Of a stretch of 36,130 nucleotides of DNA, positions 14,468 to 23,065 are shown in pieces; position 1 is the first letter of the stretch; each line of letters opens with the position of its first letter. The stretch lies in the NCBI GenBank assembly GCA_934433485.1, contig CAKRZR010000021.1, forward strand, positions 1 through 36,130. Direction: 5' to 3'. Both the position numbers and the translations under genes were made by a program. This stretch comes from an uncultured Eubacteriales bacterium (lineage in GTDB: Bacteria; Bacillota; Clostridia; Oscillospirales; CAG-272). The notes beneath the pieces were generated by a model, which was not told the origin of the DNA, did no database searches, and worked only from the letters and a program-made list of their open reading frames with translations.

Positions 14468-17104
14468 TCAATGCACCTCGCCGTAGAAAACGGGATGGCA
14501 AACGAGCTTGCCGTCCTGCGCGTCGAGCACCAGGGTTGTACCGGTATCGAGATTGCCCGCCAGAATCTCCTTTGCAATGAGCGTTTCCGCCGCGCTCTGG
14601 AGATACCGCTTCAACGGACGTGCGCCGTAGACCGGATCGTAGCCGTTGTCGATGATGACCTGCTTTGCTGCGTCCGTGACCTCCAGTCCGAGTCCGCCGC
14701 CTGCCGTTCTGTCTGCCATACGCGCGCGCAGCCCCTCGATGAGGTTGTCGACGATGCCGGTCAGGTTTTCCTTCGTCAGGGGTTTGAAGAGAATGACCTC
14801 GTCCAGTCGGTTCAGGAACTCCGGACGGAACGACGCGCGCAGATCTGCCATGACCTTGGCACGCGCGTCCGCACTGATCTCGCCGTCCGCTGTGATACCG
14901 TCGAGCAGATACTGGCTGCCGAGGTTGGAGGTCAGGATAATGATCGTATTCTTGAAATCGACCGTTCTGCCCTGGCTGTCCGTGATCCTGCCGTCGTCGA
15001 GGATTTGCAGGAGAATGTTGAACACATCGGGATGCGCCTTTTCCACCTCGTCAAAGAGCACCACGCTGTACGGATGACGGCGTACCGCTTCCGTGAGCTG
15101 ACCGCCCTCATCGTAACCCACATATCCCGGAGGCGCTCCGATCAGACGAGACACGCTGTATTTCTCCATGTACTCCGTCATATCGATACGCACCATGTTG
15201 TGCTCGTCATCAAAGAGCGTTGCGGCAAGTGTTTTCGCAAGCTCCGTTTTGCCAACACCGGTCGGTCCCATGAAGAGGAAGCTGCCGATCGGACGGTTCG
15301 GGTCGGAAATACCGGCACGCGAGCGTTGGATCGCTTCGCTGACCAGACGAACCGCTTCGTCCTGCCCGATCACGCGCTTATGGAGTACGTCCTCCAGATG
15401 TAAGAGCTTTTCCCGTTCGCCTTCTACGAGCTTGGAAACCGGAATGCCCGTCCAGCGCGCCACAACCTCGGCGATCTCTTCCTCCGTCACTGTGGAGCGG
15501 ACGAGCATCTTCTGGTTCTGTTCTTCTGTGGTGCGTTCGGCTTCCTCCAGTTCCTTTTGCAGTGCGGGCAGCTCGGAATACTGGAGCCGTGCCGCCTTTT
15601 CATATTCGCCGGACAGCTGCGCCCGTTCGATATCGCCGGACATGCGTTCCAGGCGTGCTTTCAGCTCCTTGACCTTTTCCGTGGATTGCTTTTCGGCTTC
15701 CCACGTCGCCTTCATTTCGTTGAACTTGTCTTTCTTATCGGCAAGCTCCGCGCTCAGCTTTGCAAGACGATCCTTTGAGAGACGGTCGTCCTCTTTTTTC
15801 AGCGACATTTCTTCAATTTCAAGCTGCATGATGTCCCGGCGCAGATCGTCGAGATCGCTCGGCATGGAATCGATTTCCGTCCGGATCATCGCGCACGCCT
15901 CATCGACCAGGTCGATCGCCTTGTCGGGCAGGAAACGGTCGGTGATATACCGATGGGAAAGCGTCGCCGCCGCCACCAGTGCGTTGTCGTGGATTCGTAC
16001 GCCGTGGAAGATCTCATACCGCTCTTTCAGACCACGGAGAATGGAGATGGTATCCTCCACAGTCGGTTCATCCACCATGACCGGCTGGAAACGCCGTTCG
16101 AGCGCCGCGTCCTTTTCGATGTATTTGCGGTATTCGTCCAGTGTCGTCGCGCCAATGCAATGGAGTTCGCCGCGCGCCAGCATCGGTTTTAAGAGGTTGC
16201 CAGCGTCCATGGAGCCCTCGGTTTTGCCGGCGCCCACGATGGTGTGCAGTTCATCGATGAAGAGGATGATCTTGCCTTCGGCTTTTTTGACCTCGTTCAG
16301 CACCGCCTTCAACCGTTCCTCAAATTCACCGCGGTATTTTGCGCCGGCAACGAGCGCGCCCATATCAAGTGAGAAAATGGTCTTTTCTTTGAGTCCGTCC
16401 GGCACGTCGCCGCGCACGATCCGCTGTGCCAGACCTTCCGCGATCGCCGTTTTGCCGACGCCGGGTTCGCCGATGAGCACCGGGTTATTCTTCGATTTCC
16501 GCGACAGAATTCGAATCACGCTGCGGATCTCGGAATCACGGCCGATCACCGGGTCGAGCTTCTGCTCTCTGGCGCGTTCTACAAGGTCGCTGCCGTATTT
16601 CTGGAGCACGTCATAGGTGTCCTCCGGATTGTCGCTCGTGACAGGGGAGGTTTTCACCTTGGCAAGCTCATCTGTAAACGCCTTTTTTGTGACGCCGTAC
16701 TTCGCGCAAATATCCTGTACGGTACGACCGCCCTCTGCCAGAAGTCCGAGCATGATATGTTCCACGGAGATGTACTTGTCTTTCATGCCGTTCGCCGCTT
16801 TTTCCGCGAACCGCAGCACCGCCGATACCTCGCTCGACGGATACAGCTCGCCGTTTCCGCCGCTTACCTTGGGCAGCCGTTCGATGGCGGCATTGACCTC
16901 TCCAAGCATCGCGCCGACGATGTCCGTATTGCCGGACTTCTGCCCGATTCTGTAGATCAGCGTACCTACCAGACCGCCCTCCATCGAGAGCAGCGCGGAC
17001 AGAAGATGCTCTGCCGTCAATGTCTGGTTGTCATGATCCCGCGCGATATTCTGGGCTTCATTGATGGTTTCTATGGTTTTCTGTGTGAATTTTTCTGCGT
17101 TCAT
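14468..17104 (-). CDS. clpB: ATP-dependent disaggregase ClpB
   Basis: Hexameric AAA+ chaperone that threads aggregated proteins through its pore, working with DnaK. The 878-residue product has the N-terminal Clp repeat domain (about 1-145), first ATPase domain with Walker A GEPGVGKTA (about residue 211) and Walker B IILFIDELH, the long coiled-coil middle domain (about 410-520, rich in Lys/Glu) that separates ClpB from ClpA/C, and second ATPase domain with GPTGVGKTE (about 610) and VVLFDEVEKAH. It is slightly longer than the E. coli protein. It starts 56 bases after a ribbon-helix-helix protein gene, with AAAGGA upstream. No CIRCE inverted repeat or CtsR-like site is visible, so its heat-shock control, if any, is not of those types here. 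Confidence 0.97.
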   Translation of the reverse strand: MNAEKFTQKTIETINEAQNIARDHDNQTLTAEHLLSALLSMEGGLVGTLIYRIGQKSGNTDIVGAMLGEVNAAIERLPKVSGGNGELYPSSEVSAVLRFAEKAANGMKDKYISVEHIMLGLLAEGGRTVQDICAKYGVTKKAFTDELAKVKTSPVTSDNPEDTYDVLQKYGSDLVERAREQKLDPVIGRDSEIRSVIRILSRKSKNNPVLIGEPGVGKTAIAEGLAQRIVRGDVPDGLKEKTIFSLDMGALVAGAKYRGEFEERLKAVLNEVKKAEGKIILFIDELHTIVGAGKTEGSMDAGNLLKPMLARGELHCIGATTLDEYRKYIEKDAALERRFQPVMVDEPTVEDTISILRGLKERYEIFHGVRIHDNALVAAATLSHRYITDRFLPDKAIDLVDEACAMIRTEIDSMPSDLDDLRRDIMQLEIEEMSLKKEDDRLSKDRLAKLSAELADKKDKFNEMKATWEAEKQSTEKVKELKARLERMSGDIERAQLSGEYEKAARLQYSELPALQKELEEAERTTEEQNQKMLVRSTVTEEEIAEVVARWTGIPVSKLVEGEREKLLHLEDVLHKRVIGQDEAVRLVSEAIQRSRAGISDPNRPIGSFLFMGPTGVGKTELAKTLAATLFDDEHNMVRIDMTEYMEKYSVSRLIGAPPGYVGYDEGGQLTEAVRRHPYSVVLFDEVEKAHPDVFNILLQILDDGRITDSQGRTVDFKNTIIILTSNLGSQYLLDGITADGEISADARAKVMADLRASFRPEFLNRLDEVILFKPLTKENLTGIVDNLIEGLRARMADRTAGGGLGLEVTDAAKQVIIDNGYDPVYGARPLKRYLQSAAETLIAKEILAGNLDTGTTLVLDAQDGKLVCHPVFYGEVH

Positions 17105-17160
17105 ATAGGATTTTCATCCTTTCTATTCGTAATTACTTGTCTATCAGGTGTATTTCGCAC

Positions 17161-17823
17161 TTAGAGTAGTACCGTACGCTCTGCCAGATCCGCGGCGTAC
17201 ATATCCGCCAATGTCGCTGCGTCCGCGCCGCCGATACATGCTTTGAGCATGCGGTCGATGAGGCTTACGTAATCGGTAATGGCTTTGGAGATCGCCTCCG
17301 CGTCGATGGATTCGTTGTCCGCGCCGTCCTTTTTTGCCGGATACGATAATGTGCGCGTGAAGCGGCAATTGTCCATCGTGTACGATACATCCATCGGCAG
17401 CAGGCGATCCTCGATCCGGCTCAGGCAGCGGAAAAATCTGCCGAGCAATTCCAGCAGTCCCTGCGATTGGGTGCGGAAATTGACCATCAGCGTACCAATC
17501 GGCTCGCCTGGGTAAAAGCCGCGCTCCAATTCCACCTCATACCGCAATGTCGGATGGTATTTATACGCCAGACTGGAACGTACCGTGACACGCTGGGTAT
17601 TCGGGGTGAACAGGGGGATCAGTTCCCTGGACGACGAAAATAGCTGTTCCATGGTGGTGAAAATATCGTTGATCTGCTGCTCCGGTGTCTTGACCTCGAC
17701 ACGCTCGGCTAAGATGAGATTGACCAGATTCGACCGATTCGTTCCCATCCGATGCGCCAGAGCGTCGATCTCGCGCATGACATCCTCGGAGAGCATGAGA
17801 CTATATAAGATTTTCTTCGACAT
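17161..17823 (-). CDS. Ribbon-helix-helix protein of unknown function upstream of clpB
   Basis: A 220-residue protein. Residues 1-45 (SKKILYSLMLSEDVMREID, then MGTNRSNLVNLILAERV) look like a ribbon-helix-helix DNA-binding domain of the CopG/Arc type. The remaining about 170 residues are not recognised; they include a conserved-looking segment YHPTLRYEVELERGFYPGEP and a C-terminal helical part, which could be a ligand or dimerisation domain. Start 17823 matches the RHH domain and follows an AGGAAGG site; the frame continues upstream through the promoter and is not used. It has a near-consensus promoter at 17855-17883 and runs into clpB with 56 bases between, so it may control or be co-regulated with clpB. 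That link is inference. Confidence 0.75.
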   Translation of the reverse strand: MSKKILYSLMLSEDVMREIDALAHRMGTNRSNLVNLILAERVEVKTPEQQINDIFTTMEQLFSSSRELIPLFTPNTQRVTVRSSLAYKYHPTLRYEVELERGFYPGEPIGTLMVNFRTQSQGLLELLGRFFRCLSRIEDRLLPMDVSYTMDNCRFTRTLSYPAKKDGADNESIDAEAISKAITDYVSLIDRMLKACIGGADAATLADMYAADLAERTVLL

Positions 17824-17854
17824 ATCTCTGTCCCTTCCTCTTTTTGCTGTATAT

Positions 17855-17883
17855 ATTATAGCACGTTTTCTATAACTCGTCAA
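17855..17883 (-). promoter_or_regulatory. Promoter of the RHH gene and probably clpB
   Basis: On the minus strand TTGACG (17883-17878), a 17-base spacer and a perfect TATAAT (17860-17855). No stress-regulator repeat overlaps it. Confidence 0.8.
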
Positions 17884-17940
17884 TGGTTTTATATAATTTT
17901 CTTTTCGAATTTTTGGAGAAAGCAGGGTGATAAACATGTG

Positions 17941-17980
17941 AAAAAAACGGGAAGCACGTACTATCGGTACGTCTTCCCGT
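17941..17980 (-). terminator. Terminator of the tryptophan importer operon
   Basis: On the minus strand ACGGGAAGACGTAC and GTACGTGCTTCCCGT form a long imperfect stem around CGATA, followed by seven T. It lies 33 bases past the trpZ-like stop codon. Confidence 0.9.
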
Positions 17981-18012
17981 CTCAAAAACTTCCTATATAT
18001 TTGGAGACCTTG

Positions 18013-18798
18013 TTACACAAGCAGCATACGATCGTTGTCAAGCTCTTTCCCGGCGGCGTCCCGGAATTTTTCGAGCAGATCCGCAACGGTGAGGTGCGCG
18101 CGCGCTTCCCCGGTGGTGTCAAACACAATCTTCCCGCGATCCATCATGATCGTGCGGTTGCCCAGTTCCAGAGCAGAAGCCATATTGTGCGTGATCATCA
18201 TGCAGGTCAGCGCGTTCTCGGCGACAATGGTCTTTGTGAGTGTAAGAACCTTTTCCGCTGTGCCCGGATCGAGCGCCGCTGTATGTTCGTCAAGGAGCAG
18301 CACCTTCGGCGGCTGAAATGTCGCCATCATCAAGGTGAGCGCCTGCCTTTGACCGCCGGACAACAGACCGACCGGCTGGTTCATTCTGTCCTCCAGACCC
18401 ATACCGAGCATTGCAATCCGCTCTCTAAAGTCGTCTCTGTCCCGTTTCGAGAGCATATGGAGCCACGAGCCGCGTCCTGCCGCCAGTGCCAGATTTTCGC
18501 AAATGGTCATACCGGGCGCCGTACCGCGCATCGGATCCTGAAAGAGTCTGCCGATCTCACGGGCGCGTTTGTGCTCCGGCGTCAGCGTAATATCCCGTCT
18601 GTCCAGGTAGATCCTTCCCGCGTCCGTGATGAAGCCGCCGGCGATCGCACCGAACAGCGTGGACTTTCCCGCGCCGTTCGCGCCGATGATGGTGACAAAA
18701 TCGCCTTTTTTCACGTGGAGCGACACGCCGTCCAGCGCAGTTTTTGCGTCCGGCGTACCGGGATGAAAGGTCTTTTGGATTTTTTGCAGCTGTAACAT
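18013..18798 (-). CDS. trpZ: Tryptophan ABC-importer ATPase, TrpZ-like
   Basis: ATPase subunit, 261 residues, with Walker A GANGAGKST, Q-loop LFQDPMRGTAPGMT, signature LLSGGQRQALTLMMA, and Walker B reading VLLLDEHTAALDP, where His replaces the common Pro after Asp-Glu. The switch His is in CMMITHNMASALELG. This is the form seen in the ABC family that includes streptococcal TrpXYZ. An AAGGAG site precedes the start, three bases after the permease stop. It is the last gene of an operon controlled by a Trp T-box, which is the reason for naming tryptophan. Confidence 0.85.
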   Translation of the reverse strand: MLQLQKIQKTFHPGTPDAKTALDGVSLHVKKGDFVTIIGANGAGKSTLFGAIAGGFITDAGRIYLDRRDITLTPEHKRAREIGRLFQDPMRGTAPGMTICENLALAAGRGSWLHMLSKRDRDDFRERIAMLGMGLEDRMNQPVGLLSGGQRQALTLMMATFQPPKVLLLDEHTAALDPGTAEKVLTLTKTIVAENALTCMMITHNMASALELGNRTIMMDRGKIVFDTTGEARAHLTVADLLEKFRDAAGKELDNDRMLLV

Positions 18799-18801
18799 AC
18801 C

Positions 18802-19737
18802 TTATCTCTCCTTCCGGGCGCCAAACCGTGCGGCAATTCTGCGACGCAACAGTGGATATTGACTGCGCAGATACGGCAGCGAAATGGCGCAGACGATCAC
18901 GATAGCGGACACAAATTTGAGCATAAATGCCGGCATATCAAAGCGGAGCGCGACGGTATAGACCAGGCGGAACACAAATGCGCCGAGCACCATGCCGAAG
19001 AGACGCAGTCCCATTTTTCGTCTGCCCAGAAAAACATGACCGATGAGCAGCGACGCCAGCGCGATGGTGACCATGCCGGAGCCGATGTCGATGTTCACGG
19101 ATTTCTGATATTGCGCGAGGAGGCAGCCGGAGAGTCCCGTAAAACCGTTTGCGATGCACAGACCAACGATGGTGGTGAGCACGGGATTGATGGAGGACGA
19201 GCGCACCATGTCCGGGTTGTCACCGGTCGCGCGAATTGCCAATCCGGCGCGCGTACGTAACAGCAGCCACAAAAACACACCGACCAGAACCACTGCCGCA
19301 GCCGCGACGAGGAGCTTATATTCCCCTGCAAGCGGCGTATCCTTAAGCACTGCTTTAATCATGGAAAACAGGGTATCCGTTTTGTTGAGGTTGAGAATCG
19401 AGGAGCCGCCCATGATGCCGATATTCACAGAATACAGCGCGGTATTCACAATGATGCCCGCAAGCAGACTGTTGATGCCCATTTTCGTCTGTAAAAACGC
19501 GGTGACAAGGCCGGAGAGCATCCCGGCGCCGATCGCGGCAGGCAAAGCGAGAATCGGATGGCCCGCCAGGGTAACAGCGGCCCCGGTGACAGCGCCCAGC
19601 GTAAAGCAGCCGTCCGTGGACAGATCGCACACGTTCAGCATGGAATAGCTGAGAAACAACGCCAGCACCGTTAAAGACGAGATGAGCCCCAGCTCCAGTG
19701 CCGTCTGCGCGAGAGACAAAATCGAGGAAAGCGACAT
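18802..19737 (-). CDS. trpY: Tryptophan ABC-importer permease, TrpY-like
   Basis: Membrane subunit, 311 residues, of the branched-chain/ribose-type permease fold with about eight to ten hydrophobic segments, for example SLTVLALFLSYSMLNVCDLS, AAIGAGMLSGLVTAFLQT and TIVGLCIANGFTGLSGCLLA. The GLAIRATGDNPDMVRSSSIN loop is the probable ATPase-coupling region. AAGGAG lies about 11 bases before the ATG. It sits 57 bases after the binding protein and three bases before the ATPase, in the family's usual order. The last residues (AARFGARKER) are basic and cytoplasmic. Confidence 0.86.
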   Translation of the reverse strand: MSLSSILSLAQTALELGLISSLTVLALFLSYSMLNVCDLSTDGCFTLGAVTGAAVTLAGHPILALPAAIGAGMLSGLVTAFLQTKMGINSLLAGIIVNTALYSVNIGIMGGSSILNLNKTDTLFSMIKAVLKDTPLAGEYKLLVAAAAVVLVGVFLWLLLRTRAGLAIRATGDNPDMVRSSSINPVLTTIVGLCIANGFTGLSGCLLAQYQKSVNIDIGSGMVTIALASLLIGHVFLGRRKMGLRLFGMVLGAFVFRLVYTVALRFDMPAFMLKFVSAIVIVCAISLPYLRSQYPLLRRRIAARFGARKER

Positions 19738-19794
19738 GATGGACGTACTCCTTATAAATAGTCAGCGAAACATTGCGTTATCGCGGCGACAGTG

Positions 19795-20868
19795 TCACTG
19801 CAGGTCGTCAAAGCTCTCGGCAGTCACGATGGACTGTACTTTGGTGCAAAACGGCGCGAACACGGAGGCAATTTCGTCATAGTCGTAGCCAAGCGCCGCG
19901 CAGATCTCGGTATTGACAGTCGCGGTGCCGTTATCAAAGGTCTTGACCGCGAGAGTGGCAGGCTCCTTGCCATCGAGTAAAATCTCCGCCACCATATCCG
20001 CCGTCTGTACGCCGAGGTTCGCGTAGTCGACGCCGTAGCCGAGGAACGCACCGTTCAGCGCGAAGGAATCTGCGCCGGTGTAATGCGGGATTCCAGCGTT
20101 GGCGAAGGTTTCATAGATGGTCAGCTCCGCCTTCATGATCGTGTTGTCGGTCGGCGTGAACACAGCATCCACACCGGCGGAAACCAGCGCATCGGCGGCA
20201 AGGGCCACTTCATCGACTGTGGTGCCCGTTTTTTCCACATATTCGATACCCTTTTCATCGAGATATGCTTTGGCATGCGCGATCGCCGTGGTCGCGGAGT
20301 CCTGACCGATGTCGTAGAGAAGTCCGATCTTGGCGGCATCCGAATCGGCAGCGAAGATCAGGTTCATGATGGACGCAGTGTCGAGATAATCCGAGGTGCC
20401 GGTGAGGTTCGCGCCCGGCGTTTCCAGGCTTTCCACCAATCCCGCGGAAACCGGGTCGGACACAGCGGCAAACACCACAGGAATTTCCGTATCCTCCGTA
20501 GCCGCCTGCATCGCCATCGCGACCGGCGTAGCGACACCGACCATGAGGTCTACATCGTCGGCAACAAAATTCGCAATGATCTGGGAAAGCAGATTCGCGT
20601 CCGCGTTGCAGTTATCATAAGAAATCGCGAACGTGACGTTCTTGTCCGCGCCGATGGCGGAAAGCTGCGACTCCAGATTGTCGACGATCTGGTTCAGCGA
20701 CGCGTCGTCCACGTAGTTGCAGATGCCGATTTTATAGGTGGTTTTTCCGACTTCTGTCGTGCCGGTACCACTCTCGGAGGTGGATGGATCGTCCGTTGTA
20801 CCGGAGCAGGCGGTCATAGAGGAGACGGCAAGGAGAAGCGAAAGAGCGAGAGAAACAGACTTTTTCAT
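19795..20868 (-). CDS. trpX: Tryptophan ABC-importer binding lipoprotein, TrpX-like
   Basis: Extracellular solute-binding lipoprotein, 357 residues, of the ABC_sub_bind (TrpX) family. The signal peptide ends at a lipobox with Cys21 (SSMTAC), followed by a Ser/Thr-rich linker, then the two-lobe domain beginning YKIGICNYVDDASLNQIVDN and with VFAAVSDPVSAGLVESLE and DNTIMKAELTIYETFANAGI, typical of the family. Start 20868 places the signal peptide correctly; the frame is open 32 codons upstream but those residues are not signal-like. The ribosome site is weak (AGAAAG). A T-box lies upstream with a UGG specifier, so the ligand is inferred to be tryptophan. Confidence 0.87.
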   Translation of the reverse strand: MKKSVSLALSLLLAVSSMTACSGTTDDPSTSESGTGTTEVGKTTYKIGICNYVDDASLNQIVDNLESQLSAIGADKNVTFAISYDNCNADANLLSQIIANFVADDVDLMVGVATPVAMAMQAATEDTEIPVVFAAVSDPVSAGLVESLETPGANLTGTSDYLDTASIMNLIFAADSDAAKIGLLYDIGQDSATTAIAHAKAYLDEKGIEYVEKTGTTVDEVALAADALVSAGVDAVFTPTDNTIMKAELTIYETFANAGIPHYTGADSFALNGAFLGYGVDYANLGVQTADMVAEILLDGKEPATLAVKTFDNGTATVNTEICAALGYDYDEIASVFAPFCTKVQSIVTAESFDDLQ

Positions 20869-21042
20869 AATTACACACACTTTCTGAATGATTATAAATT
20901 TTTCGCACCGGCATTCGCGGTACATTTTGTTTTTTGCCGGCTTCTTTGTCCGGCACGATTGCATTTTCTTTTGTCTTTCACACGGCGAATGCTCGCCAGT
21001 AGCGGTGTTTGCGAATCATGTGTGCTCCTTCTCCGGGAAACG

Positions 21043-21092
21043 AAAAACTCCCGCCCCGGCAAAATCGAAATCCGAAATTGCTGGGACAGGAG
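21043..21092 (-). terminator. T-box terminator of the tryptophan importer
   Basis: On the minus strand CTCCTGTCCC and GGGGCGGGAG form a 10-bp stem (two G-T pairs) followed by TTTTTCGTTT; inner GCAA/TTGC pairs extend it. Its left arm contains CCTGTCCC, the same bases that close the antiterminator, so the two folds exclude each other. Confidence 0.85.
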
Positions 21093-21400
21093 CAAGAAAT
21101 CTGGTCCCTGTGGTGCCACCCGGCTTGATGATCGAGCAATGCATGCCCTGTCATCCTCTCTGCGTACTTGCATACGCCGCTGTTGTTCACGGAGAAGCTG
21201 TATCTCCGGCGCGCATACTCTGTTCTCCCGCATCTACTCAAACGGATACGAATCCGTTTTATCATAATAGATGACGAACATTTCTGGTTGCCCTCAGACG
21301 TCCATTCGATCCTGTACCGATGCCGCCGCAATTCCACCATCTGCGACTCTCTGTGTGCCGTATACGGGATCTACTCACCCGTCCTCTGCGGTTTTGTTCT
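21043..21400 (-). promoter_or_regulatory. T-box leader with UGG (tryptophan) specifier
   Basis: The leader carries stem I features AGAGAGTCGCAGATGGTGGAA (21332-21352), a specifier loop GAATGGAC whose codon UGG lies at 21302-21304, and an antiterminator with GGG, the 7-base bulge TGGCACC (21112-21118) and ACAGG pairing with CCTGT-CCC (21083-21090). The uncharged tRNA acceptor would pair with the UGGC in the bulge. UGG is the Trp codon, and the same GAAUGGAC context occurs in known Trp T-boxes such as trpS. Low charged tRNA-Trp would therefore switch on trpXYZ. About 170 bases lie between the terminator and the trpX start. Confidence 0.9.
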
Positions 21401-21406
21401 GGCGAT

Positions 21407-21435
21407 AGTATAGCACAGTATGCGCGGTTTGTCAA
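21407..21435 (-). promoter_or_regulatory. Promoter of the T-box-trpXYZ operon
   Basis: On the minus strand a perfect TTGACA (21435-21430), a 17-base spacer and TATACT (21412-21407), placing the transcription start just before T-box stem I. Confidence 0.88.
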
Positions 21436-21474
21436 GAGGGTAAAATGAAAAATTATGCTTTATTTTTCGAAATT

Positions 21475-21819
21475 TCAAGAAGCGAGATAGCGATCCAGCC
21501 AGATTGTGCCCAGATCCAGCGCGCCGGAGAGACCATCCTCCATCGCCTGCCGCACAACCCGTTTGTCCTTCGGAAGCGTCTGATCCGTTTTCAGAAGCTG
21601 CACAAAAACCTTATCCGGCACCTCACTGCCCTTATACTCCTTCATCGACATGATGACCATTTCCACCACGTAGTCCTCGTCCAGACTGCCGTAGCAGAGG
21701 ATGTTTTCCTCACGCACGAGCGGACGATTTTTATATAACAGAAATGTGCCGTCTACCGTGGAGCGGATTTCGGCGCGGTTGATCTTATCGGATGCCTTTG
21801 TCGTATTCTTTTCAGCCAT
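21475..21819 (-). CDS. Small conserved-looking protein of unknown function
   Basis: A 114-residue, soluble, charged protein with no signal or membrane segment. It is not recognised. The sequence has a folded-domain look (GTFLLYKNRPLVREENILCYG, then VVEMVIMSMKEYKG and KVFVQLLKTDQTLPKDKRVV), and it has its own near-consensus promoter at 21859-21887 with a GGAA ribosome site. It stands between the cysteine desulfurase gene and the trp T-box, all on the minus strand. No function is proposed. Confidence 0.7.
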   Translation of the reverse strand: MAEKNTTKASDKINRAEIRSTVDGTFLLYKNRPLVREENILCYGSLDEDYVVEMVIMSMKEYKGSEVPDKVFVQLLKTDQTLPKDKRVVRQAMEDGLSGALDLGTIWLDRYLAS

Positions 21820-21858
21820 ACACTATAAATTCCTTTCCTATTATAAGGTGATTATCTA

Positions 21859-21887
21859 ATTATACCCTGTATGGCGGAATTAGTCAA
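21859..21887 (-). promoter_or_regulatory. Promoter of the 114-residue unknown protein
   Basis: On the minus strand TTGACT (21887-21882), a 17-base spacer and TATAAT (21864-21859). Confidence 0.8.
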
Positions 21888-21919
21888 TGGATTTGACGAT
21901 AGCATTTTGTAAACATTTT

Positions 21920-23059
21920 TCAAATCTTATGGAAAATATCCAAAAACCGCTCCACATCTGCCGCACGATTGCCGTATCCAAAGCTCACGCGCACTGTACC
22001 GTTCTCCGCGGTACCGAGTGTTTTGTGGGCAAGAGGTGCACAATGATAGCCGCTGCGGACACAAATGCCATGTGCATTCAGCCGATGCGCAATCTCTCCG
22101 GGCGGCAATCCCATTTTTGTAAACGACACCGTGCCGCGGTCATATGCACCGTGTACCGCCACGCCGTCGATCCGCGACAGTGCGTCGCCAAGCTTGGCGG
22201 ACAGACGTGCCGCGGTTTCCGCCAGTTCCGGATGCGCCCGCCGATACAGAATTCCCTCGCGCAATCCGGCGATCCCAGGCGTGTTCAGCGTACCGGCTTC
22301 GAGACGCTCCGGCAAATCCGCCGGCATGGTCGTGTCCAGCGAATGAGAGCCGCTACCGCCAAACAGAAACGGCGCGACCTGCTCTGCGTGTTCCCCGAGA
22401 AGGAGCAGTCCCGTACCCTGCGGACCAAGCAGTCCCTTGTGACCGGGCAGACATACCGCCGCCGCTTTCCAACCGTCCACGTCGATGGGCAAATGCCCAC
22501 CGGATTGCGCCGCGTCCACAACCAACAACAGTCCGCGCGTCCGACAATAGGCAGCAATGGACGTCATATCCGCGACGCGGGAGCAGATATTCGACATTTG
22601 CGTGCAGACGAGCATTTTTGTCTCCGGTGTGCTGTGAGCGTCCAAATAGGCGTACAAAGCCTCTTTTTCCGCTGTGGAGGAGTAGAGGGTGTATGTGATG
22701 CCGCGCGTTTCGGCAAGATGACATAGCGGTCTGTACACTGCGTTGTGCGCCATATCGTCCACAAATACGTGGTCTCCCGGCTGTAACAGTCCGAACAGCA
22801 CTATATTCAGTCCCTCTGTTGTATTCTTCGTAAACACAACACCCTCCGGCGCAAGATGAAACGCATCCGCTGCAACCTCCCGGCATGAATAGACCTCTTC
22901 CGCCGCTTTTTCCGCCAATCGGTGTGCGCCTCTGCCCGGATTGCCGCCGTGGAAGTCCATACATTGCTCCATGGCGTGCAGGACACAGGGCGGATGCGGA
23001 TACGTCGTAGCGCCATGGTCGAGATATAAGAGTTTCTCAGTTTGTTTCCGGCAAAACAT
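21920..23059 (-). CDS. Cysteine desulfurase family protein (class V aminotransferase, EF2568-like)
   Basis: PLP enzyme, 379 residues. The PLP-binding Lys208 is in CLPGHKGLLGPQGTG and the candidate persulfide-forming Cys340 in VRSGYHCAPLAHKTLG, the SufS-type placement. GHKGLLGPQG marks the subfamily named after Enterococcus EF2568, which is often found near selenium-dependent molybdenum hydroxylase genes. It would take sulfur or selenium from cysteine or selenocysteine. Start 23059 has GGAGG upstream and lies six bases after a DUF3343 gene, a recurring partner and possible acceptor protein. No selD, yqeB or hydroxylase gene is in the window, so a selenium role is only suggested. No convincing terminator follows. 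Confidence 0.88.
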   Translation of the reverse strand: MFCRKQTEKLLYLDHGATTYPHPPCVLHAMEQCMDFHGGNPGRGAHRLAEKAAEEVYSCREVAADAFHLAPEGVVFTKNTTEGLNIVLFGLLQPGDHVFVDDMAHNAVYRPLCHLAETRGITYTLYSSTAEKEALYAYLDAHSTPETKMLVCTQMSNICSRVADMTSIAAYCRTRGLLLVVDAAQSGGHLPIDVDGWKAAAVCLPGHKGLLGPQGTGLLLLGEHAEQVAPFLFGGSGSHSLDTTMPADLPERLEAGTLNTPGIAGLREGILYRRAHPELAETAARLSAKLGDALSRIDGVAVHGAYDRGTVSFTKMGLPPGEIAHRLNAHGICVRSGYHCAPLAHKTLGTAENGTVRVSFGYGNRAADVERFLDIFHKI

Positions 23060-23065
23060 ATCCCT

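Noticed and set aside
20892..21340. Open frames of over 100 codons across the trp leader
   Set aside because: They overlap the T-box stem I, antiterminator and terminator, which fully explain the conservation of the sequence.
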